Assembly: GCA_013372555.1 (NCBI GenBank)
Contig: JAAPAX010000006.1
Location: 2,988,501-3,052,500, forward strand
DNA from: Elsinoe arachidis
Lineage: Eukaryota > Ascomycota > Dothideomycetes > Myriangiales > Elsinoaceae
DNA length: 64,000 nucleotides
Direction of reading: 5' to 3'
This document shows, in pieces, positions 11,552-22,283 of the stretch. The notes under the pieces were generated by a model. That model worked only from the letters and a program-made list of their open reading frames with translations, was not told the DNA's origin and made no database searches. Both the position numbers and the translations under genes were made by a program. Within the stretch, counting starts at the first letter, position 1; every line of letters begins with the position of its first letter.

Positions 11552-13141
11552 ATGCCTCTCTCTAGAACTACTAACACACGCTATAAAGAAGTAATTTAAG
11601 CTATAATTAATAAATACTATACTAGTGAACACTCTCTAAGCTTTTAAGAGCTTACTTACTACTATCTAGGTATAATTATAATAATACTTTTATACTATAT
11701 TTAGGATCTCTATTACTTATAGTTAGAAGAAGCTATACTATAATAACAACTTACTCCTACGCAAGAAAGTGCTCTAGTTAGCTATATTAAGTATCTAATT
11801 AATAGTAGATACTCTTCTAATTATAGTATAATTAGTAAGCTTACTAATTAAATTCTCTAGTATAACTAGATAAGTAACTTCTCTCTCTCTTACTAGTCTT
11901 AGCCTTAACCTATTAGCAAGAATTAGCCTTATAAGTTCCTTAAGTAGTATCTAGAGTTAAGCCTTAAGCATATTTAAGTACTAGATAGTAAAAGAGTAAA
12001 TAAGAACTAAGATCTAGTATTAATTACCTCTTAGTTTAAGACGTTAGAAGCTACAATTAATCGCTTTAATATCGACTCTTGTAACATTTATAATATAGAC
12101 GAAACTAGCTATATAATAGACTAAACTAGAGTAGTATAGTTAGTAATTAAGAGAGGTATATATATAGTAGTTTATTATTAATCTAGTAATTAAATATAGA
12201 CTATAACTATTAAGACTCTTAGTAATACTAGCTATTAGATTCCTCTATATATTATTCTTAAAGGCACTAATATTAATATTAATTAGAGCTATTAACTTGT
12301 TTAACTCTTACTATAAGATAGTATATAGTAAGGTAAAATAGTAGTCTTATAAAATAGATAGTTAGATAAGAAGTATACTATCGAGTAGTTATATCTTTTT
12401 TGTAAGTATATAAGACCTTATTATCTAGATTTAATCGAAGAGGTAAAAGACAAGAATCTCTAGTACTATAAAAGGCTCCTTATTATAGATAGCTATAGTA
12501 CTTATAAGTCTCTTCTCTTTCTATTAATTACTTAAAGAGAAGATATTATCCTTCTTATACTTCCTTTATATTTAATATATCTTCTCTAGCCTTTAGATAT
12601 ATTAATTTTTGCTACTCTAAAAGTAGTCTATTATTAAGAGATTTAAGCTAAAGCCTTCTATATAGTCGACTAGATATTATATATTAATTTTATTAAAGCT
12701 TATTTAAATATTTATAATACTATATTCGATTATAATACTTAAATTAAAGCTTTTAAGACTATAGGTATCTAGCTTTATAATCTATATTATATACTTAACT
12801 AACTTAATAATCTAACCTCTTTAACCTTATAACCTTATAACGATAGCTCTCTACTAGATATAGCTCTCTTTACTCTTAATACTACCTCTTGTATATAGTA
12901 CTATTTTAACTACTAGCTAAGCTAGCTATAGTACCTTATCGACTTTATAGTAGAAGCGATAGTAGAGAAGTTATAAAAGAGATATAGTCTTACTCTTAAT
13001 ACTAACGTACTTCTATATTAAAGAGTTACTAAATTAAAGAAGTAGATAAGAACTAAAAAGGTATAGCTAAAAAATATAACTTAAGCTAGTACTTATATAC
13101 TTAATATCGAAGACCTTATTAAAAGATACAAGTAGTAGTAG
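11552..13141 (+). pseudogene. RIP-destroyed pogo/Fot1-type DDE transposase, 5' part
   Basis: The frame can be followed from the ATG at 11,552 if TAG/TAA codons are taken as former CAG, CAA or TGG. Recognisable pieces in order are a helix-turn-helix segment (LTPTQESALV near 11,750), the CENP-B/Tc5-type segment with readable K-N, F-L-K and L-E-L near 11,920-11,960, the first catalytic Asp in an NIYN-x-DET context near 12,090, an LIID segment with a His/Ser pocket near 12,480, and LLxPLD near 12,580. These belong to the DDE_1 family of pogo/Fot1/Tigger transposases. The reading frame is cut at 13,141 by the gypsy insertion and resumes at 20,615 with L-L-E-K-L-E-K-K. Dozens of stops make it non-functional. 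Confidence 0.8.
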
Positions 13142-13315
13142 TATAGAGGAGACTTAGTATTATAGCTCTAGCTAAGCCTATTACGTAATAGACTCTCTCT
13201 AGCTACCTTCCTCGAGACTTCTAGCCTTATTAAACAAAGGTAGCTATTAGTTTATCTACCTATCTAATTAGTAGATACTAGTAGTTCTATACGTTACTAT
13301 ATACCTACTCTTACA
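13142..13315 (+). repeat. 5' LTR of the gypsy element (174 bp)
   Basis: Starts TATAGAGGAGAC (RIP form of TGTAGA) and ends CTTACA. It aligns without gaps to 20,436-20,609 with seven differences by my count, all transitions. It is directly preceded by AGTAG. Confidence 0.92.
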
Positions 13316-13499
13316 GTTCTAATAGCTCTCTTTGGTCGTAGTCTATAGAATTATTAATATAGACAATTAGATTATACAAGAGCAAATCGACTCGGAAGCT
13401 ATCTAGATAGATAGTAGCATTATTAAGGACACTTCGCGTCTATAGTCGAGAATATTAGAAGAGCTAGAAGATAACGAAGATAGCTAAGGAAGGTATACT

Positions 13500-16400
13500 C
13501 TAACTAGTAGTAATAGTAGCTATACTACTATATTACTTAAGGCTATTATAGCTTAGCTAGCTAATCTAGAGAATTTAGTCTAAGACTGTAATCGCCTCTA
13601 GAATACTAGTATAACTCTAGCTAGTTCCTATAGGACTACCGAGAGGATACCTATAGCTCCTCTAGTACTAGTTTCGATAGGTCTACCTACTATAGACTAG
13701 CTAGTAACGCTACCTACTAGAGGGCCCTCTACGAAGGCTAAGGAACTAGAGTAGTATAAGGCTAAATCTATCTATAAGACCTAGTCCTTTAGAAGGAGCC
13801 TCTAGATAGTCTTTAACTACGACCCTTCGTAGTTTACTAATATCTCTTATCCGGATTAGTGCTATATTACTTACGCTATAATATATCTATCTCTATCTCT
13901 TAGAGAGTTATAGGAACGCCTCTATATGCTTAATACATTAAACTAGTGTAATCTCTCCTATAAAGGAGACTTCTTAAGCTTCGTTAATAACTAAGTTAAA
14001 GACTCTATTAATCGAGAGATAAACGTAGTTCTTTCCTACTAAAACTACCTCTAGAAGAAGAGTAAGAGTGTCTAGAAGTTCTCGGATTAACTAGTATCTC
14101 TAGAAGAGATAATCGAGCTAAAGTATAATAGTAAGTACCTAGCGTAGTACTATTTAGCTAAATTATTATCTAATCTATATAAGTAGATCCTCTAGTTCTC
14201 TAATGTGCCTTCTATATACGCGAAGCTTGTTATATAAGCCTCTACCCTCGAGAACCTTACTAAGAGTAATAACTATAAGCTATAGAAGTAGTATAGAGCT
14301 TCTCTAGAAGCCTCTAGTAGTAACTATAGTAAGCGTACTCGAAGCGAGATAAGGGATAGGTAGAAGAGTAAGAGCAAGAGTAAAGGCAAGAGCTATAGGA
14401 GTAGTAGTAGCTAGGGAGCTAATTAGAAAGGCAGTAGAGGTACTTAGGACTTTTCTAAGGTTAAGTACTATAATTATTACAAGAAGAGTTACTACTTGTC
14501 GGCCTACTCTAAGGAGGGCAATGCCGGCCGAAGTAGTAGTAAAGGAGATAATCGAGTCTAGAATATTAAGGTAGAAGATAGTACATCTATATCTGCTTAA
14601 TATATAGCTAAACGCTAGAGGAGTCTATCTCGAAGCTATAGAGCTCTTATAGTACTTCCGGTATAGGCCCGTTAGAGTCTAGTACTTAGCCTCGATAGTA
14701 AAGTCGAGGTTAAGGTACTACTAGATAACATAGTAGATGTTAATGTTATCGATCTAGTATTCGCTCTTTAGTATAATTTATAGAAGGCGGATATAGAGTA
14801 CCCTTAGGTTAGAGGCTTCTAGAGTAAAGAGGCTTACTATTATAGCGCCTACGAGGTTAATCTCTGCCTTATAGACAATACTAGAGTAATGTACAAGTTA
14901 AAAGGCATATTCTATATGTTAGAAATAAGCTTTTCTATTATTCTTAGCTAGCTATAGAGATATAACTAGAGTATTATAATAGATAGTTACACTAACTAGT
15001 AGAGGTATAGCTACGACATTACTAGTATTAGAGTAGTATAAGCTAAGGAGTTCTATAACCTCTTACTCGTAGGGAACTAAGGATTTACCCTAGTAGTGTT
15101 AGATATAATACTAGATACTACAGTTTAGAAGGTAGCTAGTACCTCTATAGAGGTCCTACCTAATAGAGTAGCGAAGCTACTATTCTATATAGAAGACTAC
15201 TATAACATCTTTATTATCGATCCTATATAGATATACGCTATAGAAGATATGTTATACTCTATTAATCTAATAGAAGGTAAAGAGTCTCTCTTTTGTCTCC
15301 TCTATAACCTCTTAGAGAAGAAACTTATAGTTCTCCGTAAGTACCTCGATAACGTACTAGCTAAGAGCTAGATCTATAGGTTAGAGAGTTTAGCTAGCGT
15401 ACTAATCCTATTCGTCCCTAAGAAAGATAGTAGTTTATAACTCTATATTAGCTACTATAGCCTAAACGCTATTACTATTAAGAATTAGCACTCTTTACTC
15501 TTAATTAGTAAGACTCTTAATAGGCTAGATAGAGTAGCTATTTACTCTAAGCTTAATCTTAAAGATGCGTATTACTATATTAGGATTAAGGCTAGTAACA
15601 AGTAGAAGACTACTTTTCGTACTTGTTATAGCTACTTTAAATATATAGTAATACTCTTTAGGCTAACTAACGCCCCTACTACCTTCTAGGCCTATATTAA
15701 TTAAGCTCTTATAGAGCTAGTTAATGTCTTTTATATAGTTTATCTAGACGATATTCTTATCTATAGTAACTCTATAGAGGAGTATAAGTAGCACCTTCGG
15801 CTAGTGCTAGAGAAGTTAAGGCAGTTTATACTATACGCGAACCTAAAGAAGTATAACTTCTTCTAAAAGAAGGTCGAATTCCTAGGCTTTATAGTAACTA
15901 TCGAAGAGGTTATAATAGACCCCCGGAGAGTCTCTACTATTATAGATTAGCCTATACTAAATAGCTACTACGACGTTTAATAGTTCCTAGAGTTCGCTAA
16001 CTTCTACTATTAGTTTATTAAGAACTATTCGAAGATTATAGAACCCTTAATAGCTCTATTTAAAGGATTATAGAAAGGGAAGTAATCGGCGCTCTAGAAG
16101 TAGACTAATCTAGAACAAGAGGCGTTTAAAGCAATTAGGAAGGCCTTTATAGAAGCGCTAGTACTAAGGCACTATAACCTATCTAAGCTAATTAGAATAG
16201 AGACTAACGTATCTAAGCTTACTCTTAGAGTAATTATCTCTTAGCTATTTCCGGTTAGGGAAACTAGCAAGTAGCACTCTATTACTTTCTAGTCTCGGAA
16301 GATACTATCTATAGAGTAGAACTACAAGACTTATAATTAGGAGCTTCTCTCTATTATAGAGGCATTTAAACAGTAGAGATACTACTATAAGAGTACCCTA

Positions 16401-18500
16401 GATCCTATTTAAGTAATTTCTAATTATAATAACCTAAGGTACTTTATAACGACTAAGTAGCTAAATAGCTATTAGGCTCGCTAGGCCGTATACCTATAGG
16501 TCTTTAATTTTGTAATTAAGTACTACGTAGGCTTAAAGAACCTAGCGGATACTCTCTTATATCGCCTAGACCTAATAATAGACAACATAAGCCTTACGAA
16601 TAGCTTACTAACCTTATAGTTAAAGCTAGGAGCTAGCTAACTAGCTATTAGAGGCATAGTATAGTAGATTTATGTGTCCTTATTAGAATACCTAAGAAGT
16701 GCCACCTTCGAAGAAGATATAGATACGAGTATCTACGTAGTATAAAGTGATTATTCGGATATAAACGAGAACTAGTAGACCTCCGAGAGAGTTCCTAATA
16801 ACTAGCCCGATAATAAGAAATATACTAAGGACGCTAGAGATAGTTCTCTAGAAGCTAACTAGCTTAACTAGCTATAAAGTAAATAGTTAAAGCAAAGAGA
16901 GGTAGATTTAATCTAAGTTAGTATAATACTAAGATCGATACCTTAAGTCGCTATAGTAGTAGTAATAGTAGAGGAAAATCTATAGAGAGAGAGTTCTATA
17001 GACTAGCTTCTCGAAGTAATCTATAGTCTATAGTAGTAGAATTCGCTAGTATAGAGGCACGCGAATCTCCCTAAGTAGAGACCTAATAGAGAGCCTCTAG
17101 TATAGCATTAGAAGAGGAATCTTCTATACAAGAACGATACTATATATATACCGAAAGACGTAGTACTCTATATAGAGCTACTACGCTAGTACTATAACGA
17201 GTTTAATAGAGAGCACTTCGCCTATAACAAGACCTATAAGCTCCTAGCTAGAAAGTACTTCTAGTCTAGTATATATTATAACGTTAACGACTATATAAAG
17301 ACTTACTACATTTGCTAGACTATAAAGACTTAGACCTATATACTTTATAGTAAGCTTATAAACCTACTAATACCTAAAGTGCTATAGAAAGAGCTTACTA
17401 TAGACTTCATTACGGATATGCTACTAAGTAAGCTTAATAGAGTAGTCTACGATGTAGTACTTATAGTAGTAGATTACCTTACTAAAATAGTAAAGTATAT
17501 CTCGTGCTAGAAGACAATAATAGCCTAGTAGTTAGCCGAGCTATTTTTCGACTATATCGTACTAGAGTATAGCGTTCTAGAAGGCGTAGTATTAGACTAT
17601 AGTATAGTCTTTACTACAGCCTATTAGTAAACGATCGCCTACGAACTAAGGTTTATAAGGCGTTTATTAACTACCTTCTACTCTTAAACGAATAGATAGA
17701 TAAAATAATAGAACTAATCTCTTATCTAGTACCTTCGTTACTATAGAGCTTAAGACTAATCGGATTAGTTATACTAGCTAAAAATAGCTACTTACGTAGC
17801 TAATATCTTTTAGAACGAGATACTCTAAATGTCGCTATTCGAGATATACACTAGCAAGGATACTAAGGAGGATCTAAATAGAGACTAAGAGCGTTTCTCT
17901 TAGAGAGGAATACTAGCTATATAAGATCGTGTAGCTACTCTAGTTTCTATAAGGCAAGGCTTATAGAAGCGCTAGAAGTAAGCTTAGGAGTAGTAGAAGA
18001 GCGCTTATAATAGATAGTATAGGCTAATATCCTTTAAGGTAGGAGATAAGGTTCTCCTATCTACTAAGAACCTAAGGCTAAAGGTAGTAAAGCATAAGCT
18101 AGTACTAAAGTACTTTAGACTATTCGAGGTTATAGATGCTATAGAAGTCTAGGCTTACCGATTGCGGTTGCTAGATAGGTCCTATATCTATAATGTATTC
18201 TATATCTCCTTACTTAAGCTATATAGTCTCTAAGGGAGTACCGAGGTAGATCCTAGGCTAGTTAAGGTAGATAATAGTATAGAATATAAGGTAGAGAGAA
18301 TCTTAGACTATAGTTAGTAGAAAGAAGATATATTCCTAAAGGTGCTCTAGAAGAGCTATACTCTAGTAGAGGTAACCTAGGAACTAGAAGAGACATTAGA
18401 GAATACCTCTAAAGCAGTAACTAAGTATTAGGCGAACGTTAGCTAGAAGACTAATAGTAGAGTTACGAAGAGAGTACGAAGATAAGTAGTAAGAGTATAG
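13500..18500 (+). pseudogene. RIP-destroyed gag-pol polyprotein of the gypsy element
   Basis: Approximate limits. Landmarks readable on the plus strand are: a CCHC zinc knuckle (C-x2-C-x4-H-x4-C spacing, Cys and His codons now TAY) near 14,466-14,510; reverse transcriptase with the catalytic box IVYLDDILIYS at 15,735-15,767 (YLDD codons 15,741-15,752); RNase H and the NNLRYF connection segment near 16,420-16,590; the integrase zinc-binding region near 17,210-17,340; the integrase core near 17,380-17,720 (DFITDM, VVDYLTK); and a chromodomain near 18,270-18,410 (YEVERILD, VLWKSYT, TWELE). No uninterrupted frame survives, so it is inactive. Confidence 0.88.
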
Positions 18501-18570
18501 TCGTTACATTATCGAGAATCTATCTACTTAGACACTATTAACCTTATCTACTAGTCTTAACTATATTCGC

Positions 18571-19904
18571 TTAGCTATAACTACGAGATAATACTATAGC
18601 AAGAGCTATAGCGTACCTATTCTAGTAATTAGCTAAGACTAGATCCTTAGCACTAGTTCTATTCTAGGTGTCGAGCTTAGCTAGCTCTAAGTCCTTATTC
18701 CCCTAGCTAGCGAAGTCTAGGTCGGAGTAGATAGTAGCGAAGAAGACGCTAAAGTCTCTAGAAGTAAGAATAGTAGCGAGGTACTCCCTAATAGCCTAAC
18801 GATAGAGCCTAGCCTCGTTATAGGTAGAGCTACTAATAGAAGAGATATCGAGTCTACCTACGATAGTATTATAGCAGTTGCGGGCCTAGCTAGTATTAAG
18901 CCTAGATATAGCGTAGACCTCCGAGGTATAAAAGTCATTAGCGAGGATCTTAGGAGCTATATAGTAGAAGGCCGGACCTACCTTAGTAGAGAAGTTACTC
19001 TTCTTAGCGAGAGTATATCTAGGGAGGTTACTAAGGTTAAGCTTGTCCTTACTATTAGTATCGATTATAGTAGTATCGTAGTTAAGGCGAGACAAGTAGT
19101 AACTAGAAGTAGCCTACGTAGTAGACTTAGTAACTTTACTAGATAGAGTTATAGCCTTTTTAGTAGAAGTAGTAGGCTTAGGTGTCTTAGGCTTCTTAGG
19201 AGTAGTCTTACTAGAGATAGCGACGGCCTTAGTAGTCTTCTTAGGCTCTAGAGATCTAGTAGACTCTTTAGTAGAACGCTTTCTACTATAGACGTTAGTA
19301 TAGAAGAGAGTTAAAGCTCTAGAGATAGCTTCTCTAGTAAAGTACTATAAACAAGTTAGCGATATCAAGACTAGAAGGAGGACTACTTATAGTATAGAGG
19401 ATACTCGCGAGGTTCTCGGTAGTAACGTAGAAGCTACAAAGTTTAGTAACCTTAGTATACTCTAGTTCCTTACTAGTAAGGGAAGTAATATTAGTACTAG
19501 TATAAGCCTCCTTAACACCGACGGCCTACTTGCGCTCTATAACGCGAGATATAGTAGCTATAAGCTTGTCGGTATACTTATACTACTTCTAGACGTATAT
19601 AGAGTTAGTCGGATTAAGATATATATTAGTATACTTCTATATAGTAGTATAGACCTCGTTAACGAAGTCTAAGAGGACGTTGTCTATAATAGTATAATAG
19701 ACACTCTTAGCCTTCTTATAGTAAGCGCAAGATCTAGTAATACTAGTCTCGTAGTTATAGAGGTTTTCTAGTAGTATTAGCTATACTTCTAATAGGATAC
19801 TAGTAGAACTCTAGATACTTACTAATAAGATCTCTAGTATAAGTACTATAGAGAAAGTAAGGAGAGATATATAGTAAACTAGCCTAAATACACTTAGGAG
19901 GCAT
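18571..19904 (-). pseudogene. Antisense, apparently intron-bearing gene inside the retrotransposon, RIP-destroyed, unknown function
   Basis: Between the end of pol and the 3' LTR the minus strand reads as coding sequence if TAG/TAA are taken as former Gln/Trp codons. A start at 19,904 (ATG CCT CCT AAG) opens exon 1 (19,823-19,904). It ends at a canonical GTAAGT donor, and a 55-bp intron (19,768-19,822) with a GCTAAT branch-like motif and TAG acceptor restores a coherent frame in exact phase. A second frame change near 19,345 also ends in a GCTAAC...TTTATAG acceptor-like site; its donor is unresolved. The last part (18,571-19,344) encodes a Lys/Thr/Pro-rich basic linker, then an ordered-looking region (for example NFSTKVGPAFYYIAPKIL), up to a TAA at 18,571-18,573. 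In all roughly 400 codons. I recognise no domain. Confidence 0.55.
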
Positions 19905-20435
19905 AATAGCTTATAAGTGTATTAGAAGATAGTGACTTATATAGAAGTAGTATAGTAGAAGAAGTAAAGTATTTAGTAGTAAGAGATATACCTATATAGG
20001 CATAGTCTATTTATTATATAGCGTAATAAACACGAGAAGTAAATCTATATATATCGCTATCTTCTAGAAGATAGTAGTGTTATTAAGGTACTTAACATTA
20101 TAAAGTGTCGGAATAGAGTACTTACTAGAAGTCTCTAAGAGAGTTTTATAGTAGTAAATAACAAATTATATACATTTACTAAGGCACTAGTTGTTTTATA
20201 GCAATAAGTGCTTTAGTAATAGAGGATTAAACGAGAGGTTACGTTTGCTATAATATATTACTATTAGTAGCAAATAAAGGTATAATAGATATAGAGTATA
20301 GATAAAGAAGCTAAGTACTTCTCTTATACTCGAGAGTACTAATCTACTCTTATAGAGGAGACCTATAAGTACGAATACAAGGCCTACGAAGGATATAGTT
20401 TAATCGAGAGTAATTAAATATAGAGGAGAGATAAT

Positions 20436-20609
20436 TATAGAAGAGACTTAGTATTATAGCTCTAGCTAAGTCTATTACGTAATAGACTTTCTCTAGCTAC
20501 CTTCCTCGAGGCTTCTAGCCTTATTAAATAAAGGTAGCTATTAGTTTATCTACCTATCTAATTAGTAGATACTAGTAGTTCTATACGTTACTATATACCT
20601 ACCCTTATA
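20436..20609 (+). repeat. 3' LTR of the gypsy element (174 bp)
   Basis: Copy of 13,142-13,315 starting TATAGAAGAGAC and ending CTTATA, followed by the AGTAG target duplication. All seven differences from the 5' copy are transitions, as expected when RIP hits the two copies unevenly. Confidence 0.92.
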
Positions 20610-20614
20610 AGTAG

Positions 20615-20900
20615 CTATTAGAGAAGCTAGAGAAGAAGGCTTATATTACTTATAATTAACATTAATAGGCTTAAAAGCACCTCTACTACTATAAGTTACT
20701 TTTTAGCTATTAAGACTTATATACTTAAATAGCTTAAAGTACTTATAAGTAGCTAAGAAAGTAGTACCTTAATACTATATTCTAGTATAATAATTATAAG
20801 AAGAAGATAAAGTCTTTAAAGGCCTTATTATCTAACTTGTAATCTAACTTATAATCTAACTTATAATCTACCTTATAATCTAGTACTTAGCTAAGTACTT
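20615..20900 (+). pseudogene. RIP-destroyed pogo/Fot1-type transposase, 3' part
   Basis: Continuation of the transposase frame interrupted at 13,141. Directly after the AGTAG duplication the frame reads L-L-E-K-L-E-K-K-A, a charged, probably coiled C-terminal tail. The end is uncertain because stops are dense and the sequence runs into a short tandem repeat. Confidence 0.5.
20826..20882 (+). repeat. Short tandem repeat, about 13-bp unit x4
   Basis: Unit close to TAATCTAACTTA, repeated about four times with minor variation, inside the RIP-mutated transposon interior. Confidence 0.6.
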
Positions 20901-21043
20901 AAAGACTAGCTAAAAAGAGATAGTAGTATATAAACTCTTTAGTAGTCTCTTTAGTAGTCTCTTTAGTAAACTCTTTATACTAATCTTTATCTTCTTCTTC
21001 TTTATACTAACCTTTACTATTACTAATACTAGCCTTTATAATG

Positions 21044-21182
21044 TATAAGAGTATACTTATATAATTAGTTATCTTATATAGTATTCGTTAGTATAGATAC
21101 TAGCTATTCTTTTACATTATATAGTATAGAAGTACTAAGCTAAGGCTTAGCGAGTAACGTAGCTTAGCAAGGCTTACTTACA
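21044..21182 (+). repeat. 5' terminal direct repeat of the TRIM-like element (139 bp)
   Basis: Matches 21,598-21,736 in length and sequence apart from scattered, largely C/T and G/A changes. This copy is the more heavily mutated (TATATAG where the other has GCACAGC). Confidence 0.75.
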
Positions 21183-21597
21183 ATTATATCTATACTAACG
21201 CTATTAGGAGTAATATATAGAGCCTCCCTAGAGATCGAAGGTTCGACTCTAGCTATATACCTAATAGTTTAGCCTCTATAGAGTTTTTATAAGAGAGCTA
21301 AAGTAGTAATTTTATAAGGGAGCTAAGGTAGTAATTACGTACGTAATAGTATAGCTAGTAGCGAGTTATATATATAGCTAAAGTAAGTTATATATATAGC
21401 TAAAGTAAAAATTCGAGCTTGCTAGAGAGATTAGTTATATATATATATTCTTATAGACTAGGCCGCTTCTAGCTAGAGTAGCTTATAGCTTGTTAATAGG
21501 CGTGCCTAGAGTGCCTAGGTTCGAATCCGGCTAAGGTTGTAATTTTTATATATATATATATAAGCCTCGAGAGTATAGCTCTAGAGAGAAGAATAGT

Positions 21598-21736
21598 TAT
21601 AAGAGTATACTTATATAATTAGTTACTCTATATAGTATTCGTTAGCGTAGATACTAGCTGTTCTTTTACATTGCACAGCGTAGAAGCGCTAAGCTAAGGC
21701 TTAGCGAGTAATATAGCTTAGTAGAGCTCGCTTATA
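21598..21736 (+). repeat. 3' terminal direct repeat of the TRIM-like element (139 bp)
   Basis: Copy of 21,044-21,182 that retains several CA and TG dinucleotides (AGCTGTTC, TTGCACAGCG), so it was less affected by RIP. It is followed by TAATG. Confidence 0.75.
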
Positions 21737-22240
21737 TAATGCCTCTCTAGCTTTACTAGTTACTAATCTTCTTCTACTTCTTTCTAGTACTACATTTTAT
21801 ACTATTACTACTCTCTCTAACCTCTCTAGCTTCTTCTCTATTAATTTTACAATTCTTACCTTAGTTACAAAGAGCTTAGAGACTACTATAGGAAGTAGTT
21901 AGCTAGAGCACTTAGAGTACTTAGTCTTTAAGTACTTAGCCTTTAAGCACTTAAAGCACTTAGCTTCTAGAAGTGCTAGATAGTTAAGAGTTATAAACAA
22001 CTAGCTTGTACAATAGCTAGTAGTAGATTAAGTCTATTATATCTTTTTTAAGCTTTAAATTTCAAGCGTTTTAAGTACTATAAAGAGTAAGTCTATACTA
22101 TTTTTTTTTAGCTTTACCTTTTTAAGCCTCATGAAGAAAATACACAAGGGCTTTAAGCCCGCCAAGATGTGTTCAGACCCGCCAAAAAGACGCCTTTTTA
22201 CACACGCTAGCGGCGGCGATCCTACTCTCGATTTGGCAGC

Positions 22241-22281
22241 CCTGCAAAGGGGGGGGACCTGCAAAGCCCCATGGCGCACGT
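22241..22281 (-). repeat. Right terminal inverted repeat (41 bp)
   Basis: Perfect reverse complement of 11,338-11,378, followed by TA. Unmutated, in contrast to the element interior. Confidence 0.93.
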
Positions 22282-22283
22282 TA

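Larger units (their letters stand above)
13142..20609 (+). mobile_element. Ty3/gypsy LTR retrotransposon (chromovirus), RIP-mutated
   Basis: A 7,468-bp element with 174-bp LTRs at both ends and a 5-bp target duplication AGTAG (13,137-13,141 and 20,610-20,614). It lies inside the pogo transposase frame, and deleting the element plus one AGTAG restores that frame. The order inside is gag with a CCHC knuckle, reverse transcriptase, RNase H, integrase, chromodomain, an antisense reading frame, then the 3' LTR. This Ty3 order plus the chromodomain defines a chromovirus. Every domain is broken by stops of the TAG/TAA type expected from CpA-to-TpA changes. Confidence 0.93.
21044..21736 (+). mobile_element. 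TRIM-like miniature LTR element, RIP-mutated
   Basis: A 693-bp element with 139-bp terminal direct repeats (21,044-21,182 and 21,598-21,736), each starting TATAAGAGTATAC (RIP form of TG) and ending TACA or TATA. It is flanked by the 5-bp duplication TAATG on both sides (21,039-21,043 and 21,737-21,741). The 415-bp interior has no coding capacity. It holds (TA)n tracts and two tRNA B-box-like sequences, GGTTCGACTC (21,240-21,249) and GGTTCGAATCC (21,518-21,528), the second followed by a T run. Size and layout match terminal-repeat retrotransposons in miniature, which depend on enzymes from other elements. Confidence 0.75.
11338..22281 (+). mobile_element. Fot1/pogo-like DNA transposon (Tc1/mariner superfamily), RIP-mutated, with nested insertions
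   Basis: Outermost element of the island. It is bounded by perfect 41-bp terminal inverted repeats (11,338-11,378 and 22,241-22,281) beginning ACGTGCGCCATGGGG and including a run of eight C. The flanking dinucleotide is TA on both sides (11,336-11,337 and 22,282-22,283), the target duplication of the Tc1/mariner/pogo superfamily. The inside carries a decayed pogo-type transposase. Removing the nested gypsy element (7,468 bp plus 5 bp) and the TRIM-like element (693 bp plus 5 bp) leaves about 2.8 kb, somewhat longer than a typical Fot1-type element, so further material may be included. The interior is saturated with CpA-to-TpA changes while the outer 150-170 bp at each end are not. Confidence 0.85.

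Noticed and set aside
18886..19095. The short 69-codon minus-strand ORF taken alone as a gene
   Set aside because: It is only the stop-free fragment of the larger antisense frame described at 18,571-19,904; its nominal start is TTG.
21460..21545. Functional tRNA gene around the GGTTCGAATCC box
   Set aside because: No matching acceptor stem or A box can be found and the T-arm pairs poorly. It lies inside a RIP-mutated repeat and is best seen as a relic or chance B box.
20900..22040. CRISPR-like or satellite array in the AT-rich repeats
   Set aside because: The repeats are two 139-bp terminal repeats of a transposon plus short AT-rich duplications; there are no regular spacers and the genome is eukaryotic.
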